The position numbers were made by a program, and so were the translations under genes. A stretch of 64,000 bases of DNA, from the NCBI GenBank assembly GCA_964540815.1, contig CAZIOH010000016.1, positions 22,422 through 86,421 of the forward strand, given 5' to 3'. This document shows positions 8,374-17,096 of this stretch, one piece after another (position 1 is the first letter of the stretch; the number at the start of each line of letters is the position of its first letter). The notes under the pieces are model-generated. The model searched no databases. It had not been told where the DNA came from and saw only the letters and a list, made by a program, of their open reading frames with translations. Origin of the DNA: CAZIOH01 sp964540815. Lineage in GTDB: Bacteria > Myxococcota_A > Polyangia > Fen-1088.

Positions 8374-9648
8374 TCAGGTGGCCCACCGGTTCTCCCACTG
8401 TGGATCCAGGATCAGATCTTCCCGCTGGGCGCGCCCCCAGCCGGGGCGCCCCAGCCAGGAGGTCCACCCCAGGCGAGACTCCCCGAAGCGCCAGGGCTGG
8501 TCGACGCGCTCCTCCAGGAACAGGCGCAGATCCCAGCGCAGCTCGTCACCGATGTAGTTGCGCACCAGGGCCGCCAACCTGGCCAGGCTCGGACCGCCGG
8601 GCAACATGCGCTGGAACTGCCCGCGCTCGAGGGGGCCCATCACCACCCGAAACTTCTGCTGGCGGCTCCAGGCGTGCGAGCCGAGGGTGGTCGACATCCC
8701 CAGCAACCCGAGGCCGCCAGGCTGCCCGAGGTGCCACTGGTGCTCGACGGGGAGGTCCAGCCAGTCTCCCACGAACTGCTCGACCTCGGTCGGCATCTGG
8801 AAGAAGTCCCCGATCACCGCCGCCAGCCCCTCGGCGTTGCGGGCGTGCACCGAGAACCGTCCGGCATAGAACAGCTTGGCGTCGTCGGGGACCTCGTCGC
8901 GCCCCTGCACCGAGGGCTGCCCGAGGCCGAGCAGGGAGCCCACGTAGGTCAGGAATCGATCCGTCTCGGGGCGATCGTGGCTGGCCGTTGGCTCCGCGCT
9001 GGCCCAGGCCCGATAGAAGAACATCAGCATCCGGTGATGGAAGACGTCGAGGAACCGACTCATGGTCGGATCGGCCGCGTTCCGCACCCGATCGCGGACG
9101 TACTCGGTCAGGTGCAGCGGCAGCGCGCCGTTCGGGCCGAGCAGGCCGAAGAAGTTCACCGCGAGGCGCGGGGGCACTCCGTTCCGGCCGGGCTCCACCC
9201 CGGAGAGGGCATTCGGCGGGAAGGCCATGGTCGGCTCCTGCCCGAGCCGGATCGGCTCGTCGACGGGGCGCAGCGCCGAGCCGAAGAGCGGCCGCTCGGG
9301 ACGATCGCAGGTGAGACTCTCGAGCCGGCGCATGACCTGAAAGAAGTCGAACCGCCCGGGGGCGCGGGACAGCAGATCGATGAGCAGCGCGGCTGCGTCC
9401 GCCCGCCGGGGATCGAGGGGCGCGCTCCGCGATGTCCCGCTCGGTGGCGCAGGCGCAGGCGTTGGCGTGGGCGAGAGGGGCAGGAAGGGCATGGGCAATG
9501 GCGAATGAACGACAGGCAGGGCCTCGCCCTCGCCCTCGGCGCCAGCATCCGCCTCGGCGCCGGCAGTCACCTCGGCGTCGCCTTGCCGCGCGGCCTCGAT
9601 TGGCTCGGCTTCTAGAGGATTTGCCGCAGCCCGGATCTCGCCGGCCAT
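8374..9648 (-). CDS. tssG: T6SS baseplate protein TssG
   Basis: TssG is a baseplate wedge subunit that works with TssE, TssF and TssK to couple the tube and sheath to the spike. The 424-residue product carries the conserved family opening after a nonconserved N-terminal extension (RFDFFQVMRRLESL, then PRLAVNFFGLLGPNGALPLH). The first 90 or so residues are Pro/Ala/Glu-rich and look disordered, longer than in many TssG proteins. ATG 9648 lies inside the end of tssF (37-nt overlap), so translation of the two is probably coupled. A later start would shorten only the disordered part. Confidence 0.93.
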   Translation of the reverse strand: MAGEIRAAANPLEAEPIEAARQGDAEVTAGAEADAGAEGEGEALPVVHSPLPMPFLPLSPTPTPAPAPPSGTSRSAPLDPRRADAAALLIDLLSRAPGRFDFFQVMRRLESLTCDRPERPLFGSALRPVDEPIRLGQEPTMAFPPNALSGVEPGRNGVPPRLAVNFFGLLGPNGALPLHLTEYVRDRVRNAADPTMSRFLDVFHHRMLMFFYRAWASAEPTASHDRPETDRFLTYVGSLLGLGQPSVQGRDEVPDDAKLFYAGRFSVHARNAEGLAAVIGDFFQMPTEVEQFVGDWLDLPVEHQWHLGQPGGLGLLGMSTTLGSHAWSRQQKFRVVMGPLERGQFQRMLPGGPSLARLAALVRNYIGDELRWDLRLFLEERVDQPWRFGESRLGWTSWLGRPGWGRAQREDLILDPQWENRWAT

Positions 9649-11489
9649 CGCATGATCTCGCCGCGTTGAACGGTGCGCAGCACCGTTTCGGTGAAGGAGT
9701 TGATGGAGACATACTTCGCGAAGAACCTCTGCAGCACCGCCCCGAGCAAGAACACGCCGCTCCCCTGAAATGCGGTCTCGTCACAGGTGACCTGGATCTC
9801 GAGCCCGCGGCCGAAGGTGGTGGGCCCGGGAACGGGCAGGGCCCGGGTGATCCCGAGACACGACGTCGCCCGGATTCCGTCAATCTGCTTGCGATGACCG
9901 GGCTCGGCCAGGTCGGCGTAGAGCGACAGCAGCTCCCGCAAGGCGGCGCCCCGATCGGAGGCGCCGTTGTTGCCGTCGACCAGCGACAGGTAGTTGAGCG
10001 ACAGGTGGCTGAGCAACCGCCAGTTCATGTCCCCGTATCCGTGCGAGGGCCGGGGTGCGGTGGGCCCCGAGACACATCGAATGGCCTCGACCGGAGCGCC
10101 GGATTCCAGGGTGAAGTCCGTCCGGCCTTGTCCGAGCGTGAGGTGGAGGGGGAGATCCCGGTTGGTGCACATGGTCTCGACCGCGAGCTGTCTCAGGCTC
10201 GACCGGTAGGGGCCCTCATCGGCATCCACCAGCGAGACGAACACCTCGCTGCCGATGTAGCTCGAGCGTGCGCCCTTGGAGCGCTGACGGGCGGACAGCA
10301 TCCGAGGCTGGCGCTGGATCGTGTAATAGGCCGGGGCCTCGTCCGAGGAGAGATAGTCGTTCATGGCGAAGAACGGATGGAAGGTCCGCTTCACCTCGGA
10401 GCTCGAGCCGAAGCCGACCACCTCCTTGACCGTGTGAACCTCGAAGTCCATCGGGCGGGTCCGATCCGGCACGATGTGGTACTCGGTGTCGGCCTCGGTC
10501 AGGTGAATCCGATCCGCCCGCCGCGGAAACAGGTTCACGGCGGGGGTGCAATAGAGCGCCAGGTTGTCGACACCGACCACGCCGTCCAGGCCCTTGTCGT
10601 GCAGATCGGTCAGGATCAGGATCTCCATCTCCTGATCCACGCAGCGACGGACCGCCGCCGCGAGCCCTCGCAGCTTGACGAAGAGGTACCGCGCCGGAAA
10701 CGCGAAGTACTCGTGCAAGAGGCGATAGCCCTGGAAGGATCGGGGTCCGTAGGGCAGCAGCGACTCCTCGTCCTCGAACCCGACCGGCGCGGTCGGCCCG
10801 TCGGTGACCACGTGCTGCCAGGGCACCGGCCGCGCGGTGGGGCGGGCGACCACCGCCACCGTGTGCCCGATCAGCTGCTCGTAGATCTGCATCGGCAGCT
10901 CGTCGCTGCCCCGCAGGAACAAGGTGAGCTCGTCGAGGGCCAGATCCGAGAACTTGAGCCCCGCCGTGGTCCGCAACTTCAAGCGCAGCCCCGCCCGGGG
11001 CCGGCCGGGCAGGCGCAGCTCGCCGAGATCTCCCAGGTACCCAGTGTACTCGGCGTGGGTCACCTCGAGCGGCCAAAGCGCCACGTCGTGCGCGGTCCGG
11101 TACTCACAGGCGGTCTGGTCGCCCCGTCCGAGGACGCTTCGGAGCACCGTCCCGCGCGGCACTTGATACCCCTGCGCCAATCCACCCTCCGAGAGGCTCG
11201 GTTGCAGCTGCACGGTCGCCATCGATGGAGTGGGCGCCAGATAGTGTGGGTAGACGATCTCGAGGATGTGCTGGGTGAACCGCGGAAACTCAGCATCCAG
11301 CTTGAGGTGGACGCGGGCCGCCATGAAGGCGAATCCCTCCAGCAGTCGCTCGACGTAGGGATCCGTACACTCGAAGGTCTCGAGCCCCAGGCGCCCCGCG
11401 ATCTTGGGGTACTCACGGGCAAACTCCCCGCCGAGCTCACGGACGTATTGCAGCTCGCGGCTGTAGTACTGGAGCAGCCGGGGATCCAT
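9612..11489 (-). CDS. tssF: T6SS baseplate protein TssF
   Basis: TssF is the larger subunit of the TssF2G baseplate wedge. The product of about 625 residues opens with the hallmark MDPRLLQYYSRELQYVRE and then LEGFAFMAARVHLKLDAEFP and ILEIVYPHYLAPTPSM, as in the family. The frame is open upstream to 11588, but ATG 11489 gives the canonical TssF N-terminus and overlaps the tssE stop by one base (TGATG), which settles the start. It overlaps tssG downstream by 37 nt. The gene order tssE-tssF-tssG is the usual baseplate block. Confidence 0.96.
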   Translation of the reverse strand: MDPRLLQYYSRELQYVRELGGEFAREYPKIAGRLGLETFECTDPYVERLLEGFAFMAARVHLKLDAEFPRFTQHILEIVYPHYLAPTPSMATVQLQPSLSEGGLAQGYQVPRGTVLRSVLGRGDQTACEYRTAHDVALWPLEVTHAEYTGYLGDLGELRLPGRPRAGLRLKLRTTAGLKFSDLALDELTLFLRGSDELPMQIYEQLIGHTVAVVARPTARPVPWQHVVTDGPTAPVGFEDEESLLPYGPRSFQGYRLLHEYFAFPARYLFVKLRGLAAAVRRCVDQEMEILILTDLHDKGLDGVVGVDNLALYCTPAVNLFPRRADRIHLTEADTEYHIVPDRTRPMDFEVHTVKEVVGFGSSSEVKRTFHPFFAMNDYLSSDEAPAYYTIQRQPRMLSARQRSKGARSSYIGSEVFVSLVDADEGPYRSSLRQLAVETMCTNRDLPLHLTLGQGRTDFTLESGAPVEAIRCVSGPTAPRPSHGYGDMNWRLLSHLSLNYLSLVDGNNGASDRGAALRELLSLYADLAEPGHRKQIDGIRATSCLGITRALPVPGPTTFGRGLEIQVTCDETAFQGSGVFLLGAVLQRFFAKYVSINSFTETVLRTVQRGEIMRWPARSGLRQIL

Positions 11490-12001
11490 CAGCGGCCCTG
11501 ACCGCCGAGGTCCTGAACGTTGACCCCTCCGTTTTCGAGGTCGATCTCGGTGCGCAGGAACAACCGCAAGGGGAGCGGTTGCGCCCACAGCTCGGCCTCG
11601 ATGTCGAAGGACATCGAGTTGTGATTCATCACCCGATCGTCGGTCAAGATGCGAACCTTGACCGAGCGCTTGATCAGGCGGGGTTCGAAGTCCCAGATCA
11701 CCTGTCGCAGGAGTTGCTCCAGCGCGCGGGTGTCGATGCTGGAGGCGGTTCGCCCTGCCAGATCGGGCATCCCGTAGTTGAGGACCGACCGCAGCACCTC
11801 GGGGTAGCCCTCGAGGTTCTCGACCGCCGCCAGGTTGGTCGCGTTGAACAGCCAGGTCAGATCCCGCCGCACACAGTCCCGGAGGCGGGCGGGCGAGATC
11901 ACCCGCTTCTCGCGGGACTCCTGCCGGGCCTGGGGCTCGTCGTCCGTCAGCCGATCGAGCAGCGAAGGCTGGAGGCGCTCGTTCTTGGTCAGATCCGCCA
12001 T
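11489..12001 (-). CDS. tssE: T6SS baseplate gp25-like protein TssE
   Basis: TssE resembles the phage T4 gp25 wedge protein and starts sheath assembly on the baseplate. The 170-residue product carries the gp25-like domain (YPEVLRSVLNYGMPDLAG, then FEPRLIKRSVKVRIL) after a charged N-terminal region (MADLTKNERLQPSLLDRL). The length fits the family. Its TGA overlaps the tssF ATG by one base, and it follows impE by 72 nt in the same operon. Confidence 0.94.
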   Translation of the reverse strand: MADLTKNERLQPSLLDRLTDDEPQARQESREKRVISPARLRDCVRRDLTWLFNATNLAAVENLEGYPEVLRSVLNYGMPDLAGRTASSIDTRALEQLLRQVIWDFEPRLIKRSVKVRILTDDRVMNHNSMSFDIEAELWAQPLPLRLFLRTEIDLENGGVNVQDLGGQGR

Positions 12002-12073
12002 GACATCAGCTCCCGGCTCGAACCAGCTGCGGCCTCGAGGTCGATGCCATGATGCGGGGCGGCGTCGGCATCC

Positions 12074-12880
12074 TCACGGTGCCGCGACGCTTTCCCCGCC
12101 GAGCTCGATGACCCGCACGTCCATCAGGGCGAATTCCGCCTGGTCGGTCGCGAGCAGCCGCTGTCCCAACCCGAGGAAGGTGGAGCCCGGCCGCTCCATC
12201 CACTCGGTCCCCCTGGCCATGACCAGTCGGGGATCGGCTGCGCCCTCCGTGCCAGGGTAACGCGTGGGGATCAGGGCCACGGTGCTCCCCTGGTTCTCCA
12301 GGGTCAGCTGGACCGGGGTCCAGGCGATGTCCCGCAGATCGCAGGGCTTCTCGATCCGCACCTCGCGCAGGCGACTGAACGGGATCCAGTAATAGCGGCC
12401 GTTCACGATGGCTTCGAGGAGTGGGCCGAGGCGTGAATCGGCATCGGCGACCCAGGAAAATGGTTGTTGGTCGATCCTCCCGGCCGTGACCGGGGCGCTC
12501 TCGAGGGCCCGCTCGCGGAGCTGGCTGGCCTCTTCGAACTTTCCGGCCGCGGACAGACCGAGGGCCTGGACCATCAGCGCCATCCACTCGGAGGGCTCGC
12601 CGAAGAGGAGCGGGGTCCGGCGGCCTGCGAAGATCTCGGTGCGCAGGACTTCGCAGCGGAGGGCCTCTTGATAGGTCCGGAGCATCGCCAAGGCCGACGG
12701 ATCCAGATCGGCGGCGACCTTGAGCTGGGTCAAGGCGCGGTCCCACTGGCCCAGCACGGCGAGGAGCTGGAACAGGAACACCCGCAGGCGCGGATCTGCC
12801 GGCTGCTTGCGGACCTGTCCCTGAAGCTCCGCCAGGCCGTCGGCCAGACGCCCCGCGAGAACGCTCTCTTCGGCACTCAT
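12074..12880 (-). CDS. tagJ: T6SS accessory protein ImpE/TagJ
   Basis: ImpE/TagJ (HsiE) is an accessory protein in some T6SS that binds the TssB sheath subunit and is thought to help ClpV-mediated recycling. The 268-residue product has TPR-like helices at the start (RLRVFLFQLLAVLGQWDRAL) and the family motifs RTEIFAGRRTPLLFGEPSEW and YYWIPFSRLREVRIEKPCDL. It lies between hcp and tssE. Presence of this gene places the locus with the ImpE-containing T6SS types, such as the Pseudomonas HSI-I group. Confidence 0.9.
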   Translation of the reverse strand: MSAEESVLAGRLADGLAELQGQVRKQPADPRLRVFLFQLLAVLGQWDRALTQLKVAADLDPSALAMLRTYQEALRCEVLRTEIFAGRRTPLLFGEPSEWMALMVQALGLSAAGKFEEASQLRERALESAPVTAGRIDQQPFSWVADADSRLGPLLEAIVNGRYYWIPFSRLREVRIEKPCDLRDIAWTPVQLTLENQGSTVALIPTRYPGTEGAADPRLVMARGTEWMERPGSTFLGLGQRLLATDQAEFALMDVRVIELGGESVAAP

Positions 12881-12974
12881 GGTGCGCCTCTCATTCTCTC
12901 ACCGCCCGCGATGGTTTCGCACCAGGACCGCCCCCGGTGTGGCAGGTCCTGGTGCCCGGATCCTGCTTTGTCCC

Positions 12975-13457
12975 TTACTTCTCGGCGTTGCCCGGGATGT
13001 TCCAGGTCACCGGAATGGCGGCCCCCCCGCTCCCGTCGGCCTTCTGAGGCGTGTAGTCGACCTCGAACTTCGCGAAGTTGAGGCCCACGGTCTCGGTCAC
13101 CCGATCCTCCGACCCGCTGCCCCCGGTCGAGATGGAGGAGATGATCAGATCGGACAGCTTGATCTTGATGTACTCGAGCGGGGTGTTTCCGGCCTTGCGC
13201 AGGGTGAGCAGGGCCTGGCCGAAGTGCTTGCCGCTGCAGCAGAACTTGATCAGGTTCGGGGTGGACGTGTCGACATACTTGGTGAATGTCAGATCGTTCA
13301 CGTTGACCTTCCCCGAGCCCCCGCCCGGGCCCGTGTGGGTGGTCCCCGATTGAGTCATCCCCCAGCTCCAGGACAGCACCTGGATCTCGTTGGCGTGCTT
13401 CGAGTCGGTCGACTCTCCCTTGATGTCGTCGATCTTCATGAACATATCTACGGCCAT
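12975..13457 (-). CDS. hcp: T6SS tube protein Hcp (TssD)
   Basis: Hcp hexamers stack to form the inner tube that is thrown out when the sheath contracts. The 160-residue product has the typical Hcp pattern (MFMKIDDIKGESTDSKHANE, IQVLSWSWGM, then FCCSGKHFGQALLTLRKAG). ATG 13457 has a strong ribosome binding site, AGGAGA, 6 nt upstream, which suits a highly expressed structural protein. It lies between tssC and impE, with 71 nt to tssC, enough for an extra promoter, although none is obvious. Confidence 0.96.
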   Translation of the reverse strand: MAVDMFMKIDDIKGESTDSKHANEIQVLSWSWGMTQSGTTHTGPGGGSGKVNVNDLTFTKYVDTSTPNLIKFCCSGKHFGQALLTLRKAGNTPLEYIKIKLSDLIISSISTGGSGSEDRVTETVGLNFAKFEVDYTPQKADGSGGAAIPVTWNIPGNAEK

Positions 13458-13528
13458 GACCTATCTCCTTTACTCTCCGTGTTTATCTGACCACCAAACT
13501 GCACCAAACCCGACGATCCCAGGTGAGC

Positions 13529-15040
13529 TCACCCCCCCGCTCTGGCCGATGGCAACTTCGATGTGAGCCTGAGGGAAACCGTGAGTCCCTCGAGCTGGTA
13601 GTGCGGCCGCAGAAAGAACTTGGAGGTGTAGTAGCCCGGGTTGCCCTCGACCTCTTCGACGATCACCTCCGCCGCGGCCAGAGGCTTCCGAGACTTCACG
13701 TCCTCGCTCGAATGTTGTGGATCCCCGTCGACGTATTGCAGGATCCAGCTTTGCAGCCAGCTCTGCATCTCGTCCCGCTCCTTGAACGATCCGATCTTGT
13801 CGCGGACGATGCACTTGAGGTAGTGCGCGAACCGACACGTCGCAAAGAGGTAGGGGAGCCGGGCCGCCAGGTTCGCGTTGGCGGTGGCGTCGGGATCGTC
13901 GTAGGTCCCGGGCTTCTGCAGCGACTGGGCCCCGATGAACGCGGCGAAATCCGAGTTCTTCTTGTGGACCAACGGCATGAACCCGTTCTTGGCCAGCTCG
14001 GCCTCGCGGCGGTCGCTGATGGCGATCTCGGTCGGGCACTTCATGTCCACCCCGCCGTCGTCGGTCGGGAAGGCGTGGGTTGGCAGTCCCTCCACCGCCC
14101 CCCCCGCCTCGATGCCCCGGATCCGGGAGCACCAGCCGTACTCTTTGAAGGACCGGTTGATGTTGACGGCCATGGCGTAGGCGGCGTTGGCCCAGCCGTA
14201 CTTGCTGCTGTCCGCTCCGGAGGTGTCCTCTTCGAAGTTGAACTCCTCGACCGGATTGGTCTTGGCGCCGTAGGGAGCCCGGGCGAGAAACCGCGGCATG
14301 GCGAGCCCGATGTATCGGGCGTCCTCGGATTCGCGAAGCGACCGCCAGCCCGCGTACTCGGGGGTGGTGAAGATCTTGGTCAGATCTCGGGGATTCGACA
14401 GCTCCGACCAGGACTCCATCTGCAGCAGCGAAGGTGAGGTCCCCGAGATGAAAGGGGCGTGGATCGCCGCCGAGATCTTGGAGATCTCCCCCAGCAACTC
14501 GACGTCCGGGGCATTGTGATCGAAGTAGTAGTCGCCCACCAGGCAACCGTAGGGCTCTCCACCGAGCTGTCCGAACTCTTCCTCATAGAGCTTCTTGAAG
14601 ATGGGGCTCTGGTCCCAGGCCGCCCCCTTGAACTTGCGAAGGTTCTTGTGCAGCTCCTTCTTCGAGATGTTCATGACGCGGATCTTCAACATCTCGTCGG
14701 TCTCGGTGCTGTTGACGAGATAGTGCAGACCGCGCCAGGCGCTCTCCAGCGCCTGGAACGACGGGTGGTGGGCGATGGCGTTGATCTGGGCGCTCAGCTT
14801 CTTGTCGATCTCGGCGATCATAGCGTTGATCGACTCGACCACGTCCGTGCCGATCAGGGTGGTCTTCTCCAGCGCCTGTTGCGCCAGCGTGCGGACCGCC
14901 GCCTCCACCTCCTCGCGCGCACGCTCGGATTGGGGCTTGAACTGCTTCTGAAGCAGCGAGGCGAATCCACTCGCCTCGGCGGCCTCGCCAGCCTCGCCCG
15001 TTTGCGCCTGCTTGACCTGTTCCAGCTCTGGCATGGTCAT
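13529..15040 (-). CDS. tssC: T6SS sheath large subunit TssC
   Basis: TssC and TssB form the contractile sheath around the Hcp tube. The 503-residue length matches the family, and conserved blocks are present (HHPSFQALESAWRGLHYLV, then IRVMNISKKEL, and FISGTSPSLLQMESWSELSN). The C-terminal segment NPGYYTSKFFLRPHYQLEGL is the TssC ending. The ATG overlaps the tssB stop in an ATGA (15037-15040), so sheath subunits are translationally coupled. A second in-frame ATG lies at codon 3. Confidence 0.96.
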   Translation of the reverse strand: MTMPELEQVKQAQTGEAGEAAEASGFASLLQKQFKPQSERAREEVEAAVRTLAQQALEKTTLIGTDVVESINAMIAEIDKKLSAQINAIAHHPSFQALESAWRGLHYLVNSTETDEMLKIRVMNISKKELHKNLRKFKGAAWDQSPIFKKLYEEEFGQLGGEPYGCLVGDYYFDHNAPDVELLGEISKISAAIHAPFISGTSPSLLQMESWSELSNPRDLTKIFTTPEYAGWRSLRESEDARYIGLAMPRFLARAPYGAKTNPVEEFNFEEDTSGADSSKYGWANAAYAMAVNINRSFKEYGWCSRIRGIEAGGAVEGLPTHAFPTDDGGVDMKCPTEIAISDRREAELAKNGFMPLVHKKNSDFAAFIGAQSLQKPGTYDDPDATANANLAARLPYLFATCRFAHYLKCIVRDKIGSFKERDEMQSWLQSWILQYVDGDPQHSSEDVKSRKPLAAAEVIVEEVEGNPGYYTSKFFLRPHYQLEGLTVSLRLTSKLPSARAGG

Positions 15041-15561
15041 TTATCCTTCTTCAGGGGGTCGACGACGGGCTCGGTCGGCTTGGGCGCTTTCGCCAGAGAC
15101 TTCAACAAGGTCGGATCGTGAAGCACGTCCGCGATCAGCGTCTCGGCTCCAGTCTTTCCGTCCATGTAGGTCACGAGGTTGGTCAGCTGCTGGCGGGCTT
15201 CGAGCAGCTCATTGAGGGCCCCGACCTTCCGTGCGATGGCGGCGGGGGAGAAGTCGTCCATGCTCTCGAAGGTGAGCTCGACGTTCATGTTCCCCTCACC
15301 CGTCAAGGTGTTCGGAACCTGGAACGCCACCCGAGGCTTCATCGCCTTCAGCCGGTCGTCGAAGTTGTCCGCCGATATTTCCAGGAACTTCCGGTCGGCG
15401 ACCGCCGGCAGCGGCTCCTTTGGGCTACCGGCCAGATCCGACATGACACCCATCACGAACGGCAGCTGCACCTTCTTCTGCGCTCCGTAGAGCTCGACGT
15501 CGTACTCGATCTGGACGCGTGGAGCGCGGTTGCGTGCAATGAATTTTTGACTGCTAGCCAT
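15037..15561 (-). CDS. tssB: T6SS sheath small subunit TssB
   Basis: TssB is the partner of TssC in the contractile sheath and carries the ClpV-contacting surface with it. The 174-residue product has the family start (RAPRVQIEYDVELYGAQKKV, then LPFVMGVMSDLAG) and the motif RKFLEISADNFDDRLKAMKP. The C-terminus is Lys/Pro-rich (KPTEPVVDPLKKDK). An AGGAGG ribosome binding site lies 11 nt before the ATG at 15561. It follows tssA by 50 nt and overlaps tssC by 4 nt. Confidence 0.96.
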   Translation of the reverse strand: MASSQKFIARNRAPRVQIEYDVELYGAQKKVQLPFVMGVMSDLAGSPKEPLPAVADRKFLEISADNFDDRLKAMKPRVAFQVPNTLTGEGNMNVELTFESMDDFSPAAIARKVGALNELLEARQQLTNLVTYMDGKTGAETLIADVLHDPTLLKSLAKAPKPTEPVVDPLKKDK

Positions 15562-15611
15562 GTGACCACCTGCCTCCTGAAATTGGACCGGAAAGGAAAG
15601 ATCCTTAACTT

Positions 15612-16715
15612 TTACTCCACGCGCCCCCGAAGAACATCAACTTGCGCGAGGGCATCCGGGACCAGGTCCCTGACGATATCGACGAAGCCCATGGTGACGA
15701 GCCGCTTGCAGCGCGCCATGAAGAGCGGGATTGGGCTCGACGGCTCGTACTTCTCGTAATACCCGGAGATTGCGTTCAAGGCCCTCAGTACGTCGTCCCG
15801 CGACCTGATTCCGCCCGACCAACCAGCTTGGCCGGTCCCCGGGTCGGGCCCGGCACCTGTTCCATTCACGGAGCCCATGTCCACCCCCGATCCATGACCG
15901 GTCCCCCCGGGGCCGGTCCCCCCGGCGCCATTCGCGCTCACCGCTGCCTCCGCAGGCGTGCGCTGGGCGAGGCGCGCGGAGAGGAAGGTCTCGGCCTTCC
16001 GTACAATCGCCGAGAGCTTGGTGAAGCTCAGCGAATCGGGCGAAGCCACCCGATTCGCGATCGCCGCCTCGAGGGCGCCGAGCGCCGCCCGACAGCCACG
16101 AACCGCCGAGGTCGTCTCCTCCAGGGCGGCGAGCTCGGCGTCCATCACGGCCGCCTCGATCGAAGCCATCGCGGAGGCCTGGTCTCCGTTCGGGTCGGCG
16201 GCCGAATCCCCCGCGGCGCTCTCCAGATCCTTGAGTGAATAGCGCCCGAGGGAACGGGATGACACCAGCGGCGTTCCGCGGACCACCGACAGCACGGCTG
16301 GCTCCGTGATGCTCATGAGGATGTTGATCCGCATCGTTGGATCGTTGTCGTCCTCCGGATCGAGTCGAGGATACATCCCGTCCCAGTACCGGTTGACCAG
16401 CCCCGCCAGCACCTCGAGCCCTCGCGAAAACCCTGCCCAGCCCTCCGTGTGCAGCAAGGACCTTGCCAGGTGAGTCGCTGCTCTCAGATCCTTGCTCCTG
16501 GCGAGGACCTCCATCGACTTTCGCTGGACAATCTTCCAGTCGGGGCTCTCGGCCGGGACCAGCGTGTTGCCGATCTGCTGTTCGGGCTTACCGACCGCGG
16601 CGCGCTCGAGCTCCGCAAATTCGGGGTCGTACTTGTTCCCTTCCTCGAGGTCCACGCCGCACGGGGCATCGGCGCTGATGGGCTGCAGAATGGCGTTCAC
16701 GTCAACGGATGGCAT
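15612..16715 (-). CDS. tssA: T6SS protein TssA (ImpA family)
   Basis: TssA proteins guide baseplate and sheath/tube assembly. The 367-residue product has an ImpA N-terminal domain (DAPCGVDLEEGNKYDPEFAE, then GWAGFSRGLEVLAGLVNRYW) over residues 10-160. A helical middle follows, then a Gly/Pro-rich linker at 262-295, and a C-terminal segment YEKYEPSSPIPLFMARCKRL typical of the family. The frame is open up to 16859, but ATG 16715 gives the canonical N-terminus. That start codon lies inside a 14-bp tandem duplication and has no clear ribosome binding site. This is the first gene of the minus-strand T6SS operon. Confidence 0.9.
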   Translation of the reverse strand: MPSVDVNAILQPISADAPCGVDLEEGNKYDPEFAELERAAVGKPEQQIGNTLVPAESPDWKIVQRKSMEVLARSKDLRAATHLARSLLHTEGWAGFSRGLEVLAGLVNRYWDGMYPRLDPEDDNDPTMRINILMSITEPAVLSVVRGTPLVSSRSLGRYSLKDLESAAGDSAADPNGDQASAMASIEAAVMDAELAALEETTSAVRGCRAALGALEAAIANRVASPDSLSFTKLSAIVRKAETFLSARLAQRTPAEAAVSANGAGGTGPGGTGHGSGVDMGSVNGTGAGPDPGTGQAGWSGGIRSRDDVLRALNAISGYYEKYEPSSPIPLFMARCKRLVTMGFVDIVRDLVPDALAQVDVLRGRVE

Positions 16716-16739
16716 GGCTGGGATGGCATGGCTGGGATG
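16707..16739 (-). repeat. 14-bp tandem duplication spanning the tssA start codon
   Basis: Two identical 14-bp units (GGATGGCATGGCTG on the plus strand) lie at 16707-16720 and 16721-16734, with a partial third copy to 16739. Each unit holds an ATG on the minus strand. The inner one (16715) starts tssA. The outer one (16729) opens a 10-codon mini-ORF in another frame that ends with TGA at 16697-16699, overlapping the first codons of tssA. Confidence 0.85.
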
Positions 16740-17096
16740 ACACGGCGGAGATTGACAACGTATTAGCCTGTACCATCGGCGCGTTGTCAAACGAAGTTGC
16801 TTGCGGGCGATTTCGTCCACTCGCTGGGGCTTTCCGGTCGAGTATCGCCTCGGCTTCATTCACGATTTTCGAGATCGCGATCCCGACCCGCGCCGGAGCC
16901 GAGCCGAACCTCTGGACCTTCGTGTGACCTTTCAGACCTGCTTGCGCCGGCGGACCACTTGCTGGCAAGCTCTCGGCGCTTGAAACGGGTGAGCGACGAC
17001 GAGCTGGGGAGTCGGGGTGTGCAGCCATGCGCGACCAAGAACGATCTCCCCGGTGCCCTCCTGGATGAAAATCGCCCGAGCTGACGACGAGGACTG
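16716..17096. promoter_or_regulatory. Divergent intergenic region between tssA and tssK
   Basis: This 381-bp non-coding region separates the two divergent T6SS transcription units. It holds the tandem duplication and the inverted-repeat promoter near tssA. On the tssK side only a weak GAGG ribosome binding site about 6 nt before ATG 17097 was seen. No sigma-54 promoter of the GG/GC type was recognised on either strand. Confidence 0.6.
16752..16790. promoter_or_regulatory. Inverted repeat and sigma-70-like promoter upstream of tssA
   Basis: A perfect 9-bp inverted repeat, TTGACAACG at 16752-16760 and CGTTGTCAA at 16782-16790, is separated by 21 bp. On the minus strand the distal arm provides a consensus -35 TTGACA (16790-16785), followed after 17 bp by GCTAAT (16767-16762). 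That would start transcription about 40 nt before tssA. The repeat arms overlap the promoter, so a dimeric regulator could bind here. Confidence 0.5.
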
